A stretch of DNA of 47,501 nucleotides from an uncultured Lachnospiraceae bacterium. GTDB taxonomy: Bacteria; Bacillota; Clostridia; Lachnospirales; Lachnospiraceae. How positions within the stretch are numbered: position 1 is the stretch's first letter; every line of letters starts with the position of its first letter. Under the pieces are notes generated by a model. The model had not been told where the DNA came from and made no database searches. It was given only the letters and a program-made list of their open reading frames with translations. Location: positions 1-47,501 of the forward strand of contig CAMIYN010000009.1 in NCBI GenBank assembly GCA_946403075.1, in the 5' to 3' direction. The position numbers and the translations under genes were made by a program. Positions 39,201-43,346 of the stretch are shown in pieces.

Positions 39201-42200
39201 GATAAAGTGAGTGAACAAAGGGCAAGAGGTTTCATAAAATCAGGGGTTCCTACACAACAAATTTTGGCAGGTTTACCAACAGCTACAAAAGAAGGATATG
39301 AATTTGTCGGTTGGTTTGAAAATGCAAATGGAACTGGATTAGAGATTAATAATGATTCTATATTTACTCTAACAGGTGGAAGAGAAAAAGTAGTAAATCT
39401 ATATGCAAAGTGGCAAGCTAAAGAATATCAATTAATTTATCATAAAAATGATGATATCCCAGATAATGGCTCAACATCTGCTAATGGAAATACAGATGAT
39501 ATGTCTATTGCATATGACAGCACAATAACAGGTTTACCAACCCTAACAAGAGATGGTTATGAATTTAGAGGTTGGTGGACTAAAAATGGTTGGAATAATG
39601 GAAATGTTGATGCAGGAGATTGGGGTATAAAATTAGCCGATAATTCTAAATTCACAAAGGCAGGACTTGGAATAGAGCTTAATGATAGTGGATTAGATAT
39701 TTATGCAAAATGGGATAGAAAAGAAATATCAATTGTTTATCAAGGTAATGCAAATGGAGATACTATAACATTTAATAATGGAGTGCTTGACACAAAAGCA
39801 GTTAACTATGAAGATAAAGGATATTTTGATTTAAAATTAACTCAAAATAAAAATTTGACTACAAAACTCCCAATAACTCCATCAAGAAATGGCTGGATTT
39901 TTGAGGGATGGACTTTGGAAAATGGAGAGGATATAGATATTAATAATTATACAATTGGTTCTATAACAGGTAATAGTTTGGTATTATCTGCAAAGTGGAG
40001 TGCAAAAGAATATGAATTAGTATTTGATGTAAATTATGTAGATGCTATGAAACCAGTAAATAGAACTGATGCAAGACAGGGCAATTTGCCACACTCAGCG
40101 GAAGCAGGAGAGGTGGATGAACCAACTGTGACAAATACAAACGGATATACAATTTCACAAGGTAGACAATTTGAGAATTATAATTCAGTTGAGGCAAAAA
40201 TTGTATCAAAGAATCCAAACTTCCAAGACCAAGAGGGTTATAGGTTTGTAGGATGGTCTGTAAAGAAAAATGGCTCAGATGATTTGGTAGGAAGTTCTGT
40301 AGTATTTAATGATGAAGTATATGCTAAATCTGATAATATAGATGAGAAAAATAATAAATTAACTCTATATGCTCAATGGGAACAAAAGGAATATAATATT
40401 TCATTTAATAAAAATATTGAGGTTAATGGAATAACAGTAACTACTGAAACTATGGATGACATAACAGGAGTTAAATATAATGAGTTAAAAACTCTGCCAA
40501 GTAATGCATTTAGTCAATCAGGATTTGAATTTGTAGGTTGGGATACAGAACAAATTAGAAATTACAACAATCCAACTCCTAAGTATTTGGCAAATATTAA
40601 TGGCACAATTATAAAGCCACAAGTATCAAGACTTGGTGTTAGTGGAACTATAACTCTTTATGCAGTGTGGAGAGTAAAAACATATAATATCACTTATGTA
40701 AACGAGTCATTAAAGACAGGCAATAGGTCAAATATGAATATGAGTGTAAATACAGAATTGCCTACTTGGTATAACATAACAGGACAGAGAGATAGAGACA
40801 AGAATATACAGACACCAATTAGACAGGGTTATGAATTCTTGTGGTGGAAACTTCCAAATGGTGCTACTACTTCACAAGTCCAAATAAGAGCAGGTGAAGT
40901 GATAGATTCAACAGGAGATGTGACACTAGCAGCTGTATGGAATGCAAACTCTTATGACATTACTTTTGTAGGAAATGGTGGTGTAGGACCAAATGGTGAG
41001 ACTTCATTTGACTCAGAACTTGTGACTGATGAGAATTATTCTATACCAGATTTTGGATTTAAGAGAGAAAATATGATTCTTTCTCATTGGAATACAGACC
41101 CTAATGGGAATGGAAAGAGCTTAACTGTTAGACAGACTATAAGTATAAAAACTTTCTTTGCAAATGCAGATGATTATGAGCCACAAACATTATATGCAAT
41201 ATGGTCTAATTCTACTTCTGGAAGGTCAGTATCGTCAGGCGGTGGTAGAGGCGGAAGCGGCGGCGGTGGCGGCGGTGGAGGTGGCGGTGGTGCCAGCATC
41301 GCAGCCAGCACAAATGGTGTAGGATTTAATGCAACGACTCTCACACAAAGTGGAGGATTGACACAAGATGCAAGTGGAGCAGCAGCAGGCAACTGGAATT
41401 ATGACCCAACTACAAATAGATGGACTTATACATTAAGTAGTGGTGATGTATCAAATTCTGCTATGGGTTCTGTAGTAGGTAGTATTGCCGCTAATGGATG
41501 GTATAAGATACCAGCAGGAAACGGATGGTATGGTTGGTATTCATTTGATAACACTGGAAATATGAGAACAGGATTATACACAGATACAACAGGCAATACT
41601 TATTATCTAAATACAACTGGTGTCACAATGGGACAAAGAGTTACTGGTTGGGTTTCAATAACAGGGAAAGAATATTATTTTGATTTAGCAACTGGTGCAT
41701 TGAAAAAAGGTAGTGTAACTCCTGATGGCTATATAACAGATGCAACTGGTGCTAAAGCGGGAATAGCAGATTATAACCAAAGAGTAACTGCTGGTGTGAG
41801 CACACAAGACTATAAAGGAAGAGCAGTTGAAGGTGTATGGAATTACGATCAAGGTTCTAACTCTTGGAATTTACAACTTACAAACGTTGACTCTAATCAA
41901 AGTTATGCTGCAAGAAATGAGTGGATAAATATAATGTATAACGGACAGAGACAGTCATACAGATTTAATGAATATGGTGTAATGCAGACTGGTTTAATCA
42001 CTGACACAGATGGAAATGTTTATTATTTAGATGAGTCAAATACAAAAGGTAGAGGTGCTATGAAATCAGGTGTAGTAAGTATAGGTGGAGTGTCATACTA
42101 CTTTAATCAACAAAATACAGCAGCACTTCCATATGGAGCACTTGCAAGAAATGCAACTTTACCAGATGGTAGACATACAGATGCAACAGGGAGAATTATA

Positions 42201-42206
42201 GATTAA
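21285..42206 (+). CDS. Giant secreted surface protein, tandem paralogue with the same architecture
   Basis: A protein of 6973 residues laid out like its upstream neighbour. It has a signal peptide (about 1-30), a Glu/Asp-rich segment longer than in the paralogue (to about 700) with the conserved DQYGNEKV block at 346-353, four beta-helix modules separated by InlB-like linkers, and 25 B-repeats at 4225-6640. A Gly/Ser/Arg tract at 6652-6669 then leads to two cell-wall-binding units (from about 6702 to the end). His/Cys motifs stand before modules 1 to 3 (C711/C716, C2169/C2177, C2967/C2975). The fourth is lost. There is no sortase signal. The start is supported by AGAGAGG 7 nt upstream and the MFQ start shared with the paralogue. 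No strong promoter of its own is visible, so co-transcription with the first gene is possible. It probably acts at the cell surface in adhesion, inferred from architecture. Confidence 0.9.
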   Translation: MFQQNLKKVIAIVLVVSMTIGTNGFYTLAQGIENTYDDAVKESINEKNKDYYEEFHAESEIEDYEDIPAEDDDIVFDGESPVEEEADNLENEDIASNDEPSSEPTGSDFDVVTPENDVIDNKYEEYEEEPETDAIETEIESEKDFDEDKEQETEVEQEKEEEKKTETETETEIETETESSVDESVESKESVEFDETETILENGETKNADIVEVSDEVKESVATESVTTEIDVLEETETAVDVEDIATESEVEEEFNEATLSELTDEEYLNSISTESDIKLVKGTESNIKIKTITRYIKATKSVASKSQWTIKEVLMNDQVGSLIRDPGRDAYKDLVADTVKVLLLDQYGNEKVIRVKAEWKFETIDYGMPNKDETLDRLEREFEEINSNNEMSVNVDDLDVSKVTTDKTLLKENNKESDIEWVGEVVDSSKNIEEEIVLQKSNKIGSSEEIDETVKEEVENSLNDYSIDNVKYEYVDVYIEDEPTVANDVDKEVEKGIVGNASSTFVKQDRANFEIQAVLDKEKLLKNVAMVLALESDEENDDETKSNENVESFDLMSDAVEDIESLSLANEQNDVYDKKESEENFTNTNDALEKIDNETIEFSPEEEAVVKRDGDYEDVPEEIFDEEEIDSTIMGFSGTFTDLPEISNEELNSENFDEKNDDIENNTNDNSEENVDEDKVNVSFDADFSLPRTKLLGSGGTHSKSSHTICGKNSCTGHSDTKISAHTSVKSFNTQWSTEVIDTEATYSEIKYIWLSRNVVNINTKLNFTEDLYLCLNGNTLSFRPNGVINVYGSLYICDCNGKAGQITAYNTKLTDDDNDKHYVDFTTAKKDGRFRLAEKHMDPKTGQTVEGQGASAVFRMLVASGSQTKEKKITLYDLNIKNIMSILPNEQGIELQGSDIDSAAFLYVVNDAKKTGDSYDIEVFNVSATDLWGTQGGLMNAHSVKSFLMYNSTFKGCMAYRGACVNVSFKEGSGTYLDMHNNTIGDSTEKRTTAAFKTRTNNDLNGLDWTKTGENQATYGFRPDHLSMNEYEALYLYGNSFAHLFRAQDTVEEYAVSGEGVGSTIEKSYVDVLQSMISPYGVDVPNAMLLFEKVDFKTQVEVMDNKFNYNNTYDNCGVLGIYYLDDKKSSSDDGVAKIYRNEFIGNHDIYKASKDVRAGVGLTINTLNDKEVYVDNLSDGETKPNLRGNVEFIGNSVEKNEAKGQASIISITNVKDVKIDSVDENSTSNTKKEYKNNISANEGGVLSLSYIDNIEIQNIDFNYNYANSKGGALNFYECGNITIGDMANSQLSFMENVAHSHGGAISIENVGKVNVSNAKFEKNAIASGEYYISMLDNSQINLLKVLSIKNEDYLSYKNYSGAFGSTEEYVGSGGAISFVGDDKRGNDSKLSILDTDFIQNEATTMGGAIYMNTSGGLMEIRGTTSIEDKIPIASRSVFRENKSGKTGGAILLDRTALNLDGVNFTKNKSEQGGAIFTTTHDKNDIVTSETTKVELKNALFEENTYITDADYPNKYQMADDVRGGNKRNGDGTFQYVGNGKFNRTQTEYVQNAGGAIFNFQSKVIINKGTYVVNNHNPIYSVGGEIRTERLIDNHDLIDKKEEDIVFENNTGDYILGHSKLFKTDFYLLGGQIANNDLNEYAHSVKNYTWYDYSLQRFDDRETYVPQSYAYYIGGNVGFEDLSLQTTYYDYTGSKTGKVGKYYYDTTKKRDDNLLSSSPIKRNDPQKPADNVLPQLGWILGKKTTGLTWLQLRNPRRNPSYITNLTDDTDDRYWDDTVFKKFNTNTSTFDYYYFNPFLFNDNPDGYVRGTADYYTPDNPINSRFVSQYYYRIKYTNWQEIEAKINAATNTDGSVDFGDMHFDVRPMESEAGYDQASQYIGGTNDAKIGQNQYAEYIVGVIRQALNKKYDTTNVPLNDSYEPKSISLHFGGNMTIIKNRRKNMDIEQNIPLEEQAESKVYTISLMKDERLHINAQLGFTPEDSTKVAYQLFGEGFDETSENSGLYTDDWIEGLGDGDVPASIFVNARANDPADGRVIYINDVEDTGHYEIMFEDPSLLLTYKFEMFDKTPSGESRLSKSHDSQYIKYGTKLYNPIGKGTHVYTTNSDARLIDLMGYQTLIDDDDDPAKRFMQFDFSQVINEGDIAEGDIYEQKTIYAIYSRINRPHKVCGLLPDEECNHPNGVKHTEIYGQYNSIDDELTSEKKVIEVSTVSQLLYARWHPEYMYELQDDIIVPDTIWNRPVNGILNNENNPINNLKLCLNGHSITVNGKTVGKNSLFNITGQYCYIVNCQNKNSVITYKKIENVTYPSENITLNQTGVSTRINIIGKTLNGNVATIDEDKVDDGYIVFDGMRTYTARQNLINLGSNNELLMENVKFDDTNNGEGIRGSILDILATAYLKNIIVNNIKHTLSKQPGITEDVQGQGIFRFVDGGSSVIQEVDGLLVKNSSVNKTRTAIIDTFLSNETSSLTIKNSIFDNSSVMDSGVIYVNPENVGYKGKFSLLNSTISNTSFPKGLKDVNGVAIRAKNMLNKFVIDGNTFDANGLKSIASISSTAKVRGGAVALFNADIDLVADEVIVSNNVFKNNYADIGGGLFLSSTQTVSMDNNKFLGNMAYYGSAIYQIDSSTQNIGKKKISSNSFIKNGYADTKGTYYLQNVSTKDNLSVDFTDITATENIGNGSFLYADYVSAKVPIVFDGVNTFERNTGGPVIHSTTESNRREHNPTIYLLGENYIRYNTVGNLYAVYTGSRQTNFAIAGVIDVRFNKDIENRDANFGMMSSTNCNLLQSIDNLPFTLGRDGNGKILATKSYIGFTKEKSTSNVDNEITLFKWNKDTIEDFGIPYLMSQEHFFLDDRQENKSFVVYKAEDDYLTIGYERNARKVVANSSEKLVSEQFVYVKYGVSAYLDNFGEPKKDVGYEDYTYKGWITERDDETFVVWDFYEDKFKNIKGKNQSVDAIWATNHGHKVCNTKSNETCIGHPEHGSADEWIIAFNNRFFNTNMTWKYMLTADIVMEEVITEPKAGYAICLNGHTMTKLSKNKLVNITSDDGSFSIVNCQDEGGLIASDVDSNGNFVKSDAQFIYAKGETTSDTKTLDVNIYNVKISYEGSRFMDSGALVSVENVNLAIDGLELLDSCDVSSSLIYAKDSRVDTLNRINMKDKQLDIYNNSSIVYLDNCYSNNQYEYDGETYTGLMLVDNDIKNVDIKREKAFYYINNFTGDINVLGSSIDGIKNANGQGSVFNIKNATGNINFASTNIARNEGANGSVVYLDYQNTDTSSKFTINMKNSIFESNISNNGAAVINADLTNTAANYSLVVNVLDEVKIMNNESLAGNGGAINISSGEDRVTKSEFNVIGKNVIFSGNSSNGKGGFAYLTDIVYVESENVLMDANVSKAEGGALYLNRVRSTHRGYYRNNKSYGEGAAIYVEGARVEDDREQYRDIITFGKSDDSRVSDDNDYFFYAYNNLSTHKNYAKHGVITIGAYANMYFSGRIIMRGAKFDSDSIDVPDAIDNISAFESFDDVSNSRNDFVVLYLKTDNTTGKGAKFGYDDAKVERKITELFDYEKSRIHATSDYYDEKVITNYTMQAEYPCNERFFPDQKEKVNMQTGLKEPNNVYFTGTNREAIIHVGVQSRPVYFVLDGGKPVDSYGHTAINPDKIGASGGVKLPKADEIPEVEREGYTFKGWVTNVYKEEAPFFTMKSFNPDEDMIYVESDKEYLNIYAVWENNTTNRIEVNYFEQLYYDGDNNGFELMKDIYDYSVFTEVNENNDNGESYARRVGTKMDQIALYLCTQEITATKLYMGGHTITRTVPDAKLFVGDSIEIIGSEEEEIGKLLYENTANPLYKETFISAKTISLKNVSIEGFSIDLNATKYEKAFIEATEKMEVNTVTFQNNQDIRIDLTVNEDSTFNDIKFIQNKSAAIPTNVVTGNSSLINIISIDGGEVQFDGFEFKNNIIDALVYVGKSNADGITMINGEISNNKPFNETATSYGIYVNDSKILTLDNVSINSNSNFRDLIVVDSATLKAVNTEISSNKMISKTLISMLNQNNEQNAKAFEFRDVKILENEIYDDQSVGVLIKVTYRNGSDNSILENVNISSNVSQGAIKFVDSNGDLSKPQIDLGENIYIYENRNTSRDNTNLMMKSFTDGNYVNFIEGKVLASTSVIGVNVENITEHIGEVITTMWKDAVHLPDRTTYNTVFLLDVADGCVLYKDGNNIKIAKTNENYLTVVFDLMDEKVKKVIANQRVAEGTVVDLMADPISNAGHSFLGWYYDKNFDTKYEFGDNSSTVADSEHTTIYALWDREVEITVDANNGGYSASDRRVALAPVEAPTTFTYTTKMGSPLSKDVDGNNVSEHIFRREGLYPSGLYTQNGFNQGKNDKSWGEEWDFNETKAGKNTTLYVKWLGATISIAFKPDWIGGEPATFVSGSDKIVSHYDSILTEDLPVVEKTGYTFKGWYTSTTSMVSTTQLTNRMAITYRDDTNAYANWVPAKYVVSFTAEKMNDNSKMSSQVMEYGKKTALKANELKYTGNRLKYWARYDNSGNIIATYSDCEEVINLSTSEEVVLYAIWEADKFEISLNLNDTVGSTRATISTTSVYVEYGKEVGDIPEPTRKGWTFDGWYKTNKFLETDIVESSTTYDWTGLIKLGAVQNSTLYAKWLRNAYKVSFDPNLDGVDGIMEDLNAEFDKKVTIPKNLYKANGYTYLGLESKVKVLVNGVEEEKVYTYNNTAKITIDQYDNFGYIDGIEDGQTITLKATWQEHQYEVEYNANLPEGSVILNGVSEIATASHMYSENWTLATDIPTIYEIDGYEFVGFTDTQDGRNPKVEFGYDNTKAPASYGATTNNGKYVLYAQWIKNPYYIDFLPGGEEVTENDYKVQGTMSRQKLEVDKAANLQNVNTSGNGFTFKGHKFAYWEDMETHATYSNAEEVVNVRTEKDAVAQFKAIWTEYTYSIDYDYNPPTTGAEDGNIVVGEKATFSEIGYGESINIGTADASIKGYEFDSFITPDKKTVIYENDEIKRLAGVSGSGDVVTLKYRWKNKTYKVRFDKNLQGSSQGVNESTWVDTKVYTYDKTFQKGDTSDSGVKGLPNTVVRPGFKFGGWTIEPKTPTDVLTSTDYVKNTFLFRYSEVVEGDDIVLVLYAHWKPLAYTVTLNANSIVGAAGQQDGSFKDLGAIITNNMKLSSKQFDQPIGALATPNLAGYKFTHYTKDIEGNGDIVNPDTLIWPDGTNTRHTIYAQYEPITYSIKFEKGSNEVEGEVGDIQNIKYGDTITLPNITETETGTTYKRRGWTFAGWSYKDKPRQYNKNSNIQDHYENNAQISNIAEIDGKEVVLVAEWTAHKYTIVFDGNAPVSASGEENKLVGNMTNQDMTYGVEKPLSSNKFSIAGWTFNGWNTESDGSGEHYDDGYGVLFLGGDGYGEAADNEIVTLYAEWVSNEYTINYNLNDSTTGMGTTQARLIRIYPNGNRLGVNSANFTTKFDKEFDLDVLNEYTAERDGYDFIGWGLTKDVLFDERENSIIDGNAVYRTVGDGSVYAMWKNKKYTVSFEVRTRNFRETDQVPNIPPKDVWFDLPYGKVEGISASTDLPIPEIANYQFGSWTLDSWDQALYPTPPENVKVSNDAPLYNLTEDSTLKAWWQGSVNKVTLNANGGKIYDRDDTKTMVDSIETKAMLNMELNSTGYIPNSALSIRLADGLHYEVERMGYTFDGWYTNDTDDGKYVDENNEPIKVTGGTKYWTDEFDVTLYAKWTEVEFTFNYNTNLPTGRTAADLTWEKNADLTEFKFGITYNNGELPIPKLSGYTFNGWNTVKEGNSGRFLEATGWSLESDADWNRLLQSNMKYTIYARWEARNIQITWDSNKASGSTTPVITGATGETMTRDYRYGASIGNTPTVKREGYTFDGWYLIKGTEASEHNYDNTSWINKISDNAIANFNVDQITAYAKWIPDEITVRFNGNDSTSSTKAVLSYATKKIMFDDKVSEQRARGFIKSGVPTQQILAGLPTATKEGYEFVGWFENANGTGLEINNDSIFTLTGGREKVVNLYAKWQAKEYQLIYHKNDDIPDNGSTSANGNTDDMSIAYDSTITGLPTLTRDGYEFRGWWTKNGWNNGNVDAGDWGIKLADNSKFTKAGLGIELNDSGLDIYAKWDRKEISIVYQGNANGDTITFNNGVLDTKAVNYEDKGYFDLKLTQNKNLTTKLPITPSRNGWIFEGWTLENGEDIDINNYTIGSITGNSLVLSAKWSAKEYELVFDVNYVDAMKPVNRTDARQGNLPHSAEAGEVDEPTVTNTNGYTISQGRQFENYNSVEAKIVSKNPNFQDQEGYRFVGWSVKKNGSDDLVGSSVVFNDEVYAKSDNIDEKNNKLTLYAQWEQKEYNISFNKNIEVNGITVTTETMDDITGVKYNELKTLPSNAFSQSGFEFVGWDTEQIRNYNNPTPKYLANINGTIIKPQVSRLGVSGTITLYAVWRVKTYNITYVNESLKTGNRSNMNMSVNTELPTWYNITGQRDRDKNIQTPIRQGYEFLWWKLPNGATTSQVQIRAGEVIDSTGDVTLAAVWNANSYDITFVGNGGVGPNGETSFDSELVTDENYSIPDFGFKRENMILSHWNTDPNGNGKSLTVRQTISIKTFFANADDYEPQTLYAIWSNSTSGRSVSSGGGRGGSGGGGGGGGGGGASIAASTNGVGFNATTLTQSGGLTQDASGAAAGNWNYDPTTNRWTYTLSSGDVSNSAMGSVVGSIAANGWYKIPAGNGWYGWYSFDNTGNMRTGLYTDTTGNTYYLNTTGVTMGQRVTGWVSITGKEYYFDLATGALKKGSVTPDGYITDATGAKAGIADYNQRVTAGVSTQDYKGRAVEGVWNYDQGSNSWNLQLTNVDSNQSYAARNEWINIMYNGQRQSYRFNEYGVMQTGLITDTDGNVYYLDESNTKGRGAMKSGVVSIGGVSYYFNQQNTAALPYGALARNATLPDGRHTDATGRIID
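33957..41204 (+). other. Stalk of 25 InlB-type B-repeats within the second giant gene
   Basis: Again I count 25 units, here averaging about 97 residues, with the same opening strand, GYxFxGW core and LYAxW close. They are collinear with the first protein: unit 8 starts PYYI in both, unit 11 ends in YEPI in both, unit 15 contains VWFDxPYG in both, and unit 16 contains NANGGK in both. Aromatic insertions occur in unit 2 (LYTQNGF) and unit 20 (GWWTKNGW). Confidence 0.85.
41238..41291 (+). other. Glycine-rich hinge tract, GC-rich
   Basis: Eighteen codons encode glycine with one Arg and one Ser, including 11 consecutive glycines, rich in GGC and GGT. It lies between the B-repeat stalk and the cell-wall-binding domain, in the same position as the 15-glycine run in the upstream paralogue. 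It is likely a flexible spacer. Confidence 0.8.
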
Positions 42207-42242
42207 GTAATTATTTGATATAGTAATTAAAAAGTATTTTTA

Positions 42243-42287
42243 AAAAATCGGCATATTGTAAGTTGCAATTGTGCCGATTTTTATTTT
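42243..42287 (+). terminator. Rho-independent terminator after the second giant gene
   Basis: AAAAATCGGCA at 42243-42253 pairs with TGCCGATTTTT at 42272-42282, and ATTG/CAAT can extend the stem inward. It is followed by TTTTTATTTTT. The A-run on the left means it could also act on the opposite strand. It separates the giant genes from the gmk operon. Confidence 0.88.
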
Positions 42288-42342
42288 TAAACTCTAAAAT
42301 TTTCAGTGGTTGCCTTAATTTATTAAATTATATATTTTTTAG

Positions 42343-42371
42343 TTGTCAATATTTTAAGTTTTTGTTATAAT
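42343..42371 (+). promoter_or_regulatory. Consensus promoter of gmk, predicted leaderless
   Basis: A -35 TTGTCA at 42343-42348, a 17-bp spacer and TATAAT at 42366-42371, preceded by an extended -10 TGT at 42363-42365. Transcription should start near 42378, and the gmk ATG is at 42380, leaving 0-3 nt of leader. No Shine-Dalgarno lies before the ATG. Confidence 0.85.
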
Positions 42372-42379
42372 GTTTAATT

Positions 42380-43000
42380 ATGTGTGGGAAATTAATAATT
42401 ATTTCTGGTTTTTCTGGTTCTGGAAAAGGGACTATCGTAAAAGAAATTTTTAAAAGGTCTAATGATTTTTGTTTATCAATATCTGCTACAACTCGTTCTA
42501 TGAGAAAAGGTGAAAGAGAAGGGGTTAGTTATTTTTTTGTGACAAAAGATAAATTTGAAGAAATGATAAAAAACAATGAATTATTGGAATTCGCAAAATA
42601 TATTGATAATTATTATGGAACACCAAAAAAATATGTTTTAGATAGATTAAATGAAGGTAAAAATGTTATACTTGAAATAGAAATACAAGGAGCTCTTCAA
42701 ATCAAAAAAATTTGTAAAGATTCAATTTTGATTTTTATTATACCACCTAATGCAAAATCACTATATGATAGACTTAAGAAAAGAGGAACTGAGACTGATG
42801 AAATGATAGAGAGCAGATTAAAGAAGGCAATAGTTGAGGCAGAAGATATAAAAAATTATGACTATGTTTTGGTAAATGATAATATTGATAATGTGATTAA
42901 TGACTTTTTTAAGATATTAAGTGATGAGTATAAAAATGCCATAGATGTTGATGTGATTATAAATAAAATTTTATCTGATATAAAAAATAATTATTATTAA
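42380..43000 (+). CDS. gmk: Guanylate kinase
   Basis: Phosphorylates GMP (and dGMP) to GDP with ATP in cytoplasmic purine nucleotide metabolism. The 206-residue length is normal for the family. The P-loop GFSGSGKGT lies at residues 10-18, the GMP-binding segment TTRSMRKGE at 37-45, the YGT of the GMP site at 79-81, and EIQGA at 101-105. A lid-type RLKKRG segment followed by ESRL lies further on. The ATG at 42380 puts the P-loop where homologues have it. The upstream frame closes at a stop at 42368-42370, and no alternative ATG fits. It has its own strong promoter but no ribosome binding site. In many Clostridia gmk follows yicC and remA and directly precedes rpoZ. Here it follows a giant surface-protein gene and is separated from rpoZ by an insertion. 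Confidence 0.97.
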   Translation: MCGKLIIISGFSGSGKGTIVKEIFKRSNDFCLSISATTRSMRKGEREGVSYFFVTKDKFEEMIKNNELLEFAKYIDNYYGTPKKYVLDRLNEGKNVILEIEIQGALQIKKICKDSILIFIIPPNAKSLYDRLKKRGTETDEMIESRLKKAIVEAEDIKNYDYVLVNDNIDNVINDFFKILSDEYKNAIDVDVIINKILSDIKNNYY

Positions 43001-43019
43001 TTTTTGTTATGTTAAACCC

Positions 43020-43231
43020 GTAGGGGCGAACCTTTGGGAGCCCGCAGCAAGACAGTAGAGTTAGCCGTAGGGGCGAAATGGAATTGTAGGGGCGAAGCAC
43101 CGCGAGCCCGAAGCAAGACAGTAGAGTTAACCATAGGGGCGAAATGGAATTGTAGGGGCGAAGCATCGCGAGCCCGAAGCAAGACAGTAGCGATAACCGT
43201 AGTGGCCGTAGGGGCGAACCATTGGGAGCCC
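43020..43231. repeat. Nested GC-rich repeats, 66-bp tandem period
   Basis: Full 24-bp units beginning GTAGGGGCGAA and ending GAGCCC lie at 43020-43043, 43086-43109, 43152-43175 and 43208-43231. The first three are spaced exactly 66 bp apart and the last 56 bp. Each 66-bp period is one full unit, a 23-nt spacer (like AAGCAAGACAGTAG plus AGTTAACC) and a 19-bp truncated unit ending AAATGGAATT (43067-43085 and 43133-43151). The third period has only a remnant GTAGTGGCC at 43199. A degenerate copy is visible at 43269-43289. It is the same family as the units at 21063-21190. The open frame through it is a repeat artefact. Confidence 0.88.
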
Positions 43232-43331
43232 TAAACGAGCCCGCTAGTTAAAGATACGACCATTAATCGTAGAGATGAAGTGCCCTGAGTTATATATTTA
43301 TTTCAAAAATTATTTAAAATATTACAAAATA

Positions 43332-43340
43332 TGCTATAAT
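43332..43340 (+). promoter_or_regulatory. Extended -10 promoter of the nuclease gene, predicted leaderless
   Basis: TGC followed by a perfect TATAAT at 43335-43340. No good -35 is seen (ATTTAA at 43312-43317 is the best at 17 bp). With initiation 7 bp after the -10, the transcript would begin at about 43347, which is the A of the nuclease ATG. Confidence 0.6.
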
Positions 43341-43346
43341 AAATAT

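Noticed and set aside
43020-43231. CRISPR-like look: 24-bp repeats with 23-nt intervals
   Set aside because: The intervals are nearly identical to each other, truncated units are interleaved, there are no cas genes, and the same unit occurs at 21 kb. It is an interspersed tandem repeat.
21063-43231. Giant-gene duplication by recombination between the GC-rich repeats
   Set aside because: Repeats lie after the first giant gene and after gmk, not directly after the second giant gene or before the first. The paralogues are also too diverged for a recent repeat-mediated event.
43034-43234. 66-residue open frame through the repeats
   Set aside because: The 66-bp period is a multiple of three, so the frame stays open by chance. 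The predicted peptide is just the repeat translated, with no ribosome binding site.
43275-43346. Longer nuclease starting at the ATG at 43275
   Set aside because: The extra 24 residues come from degenerate repeat and AT-rich DNA, the -10 box lies inside that stretch, and Rpn family members begin close to the ATG at 43347.
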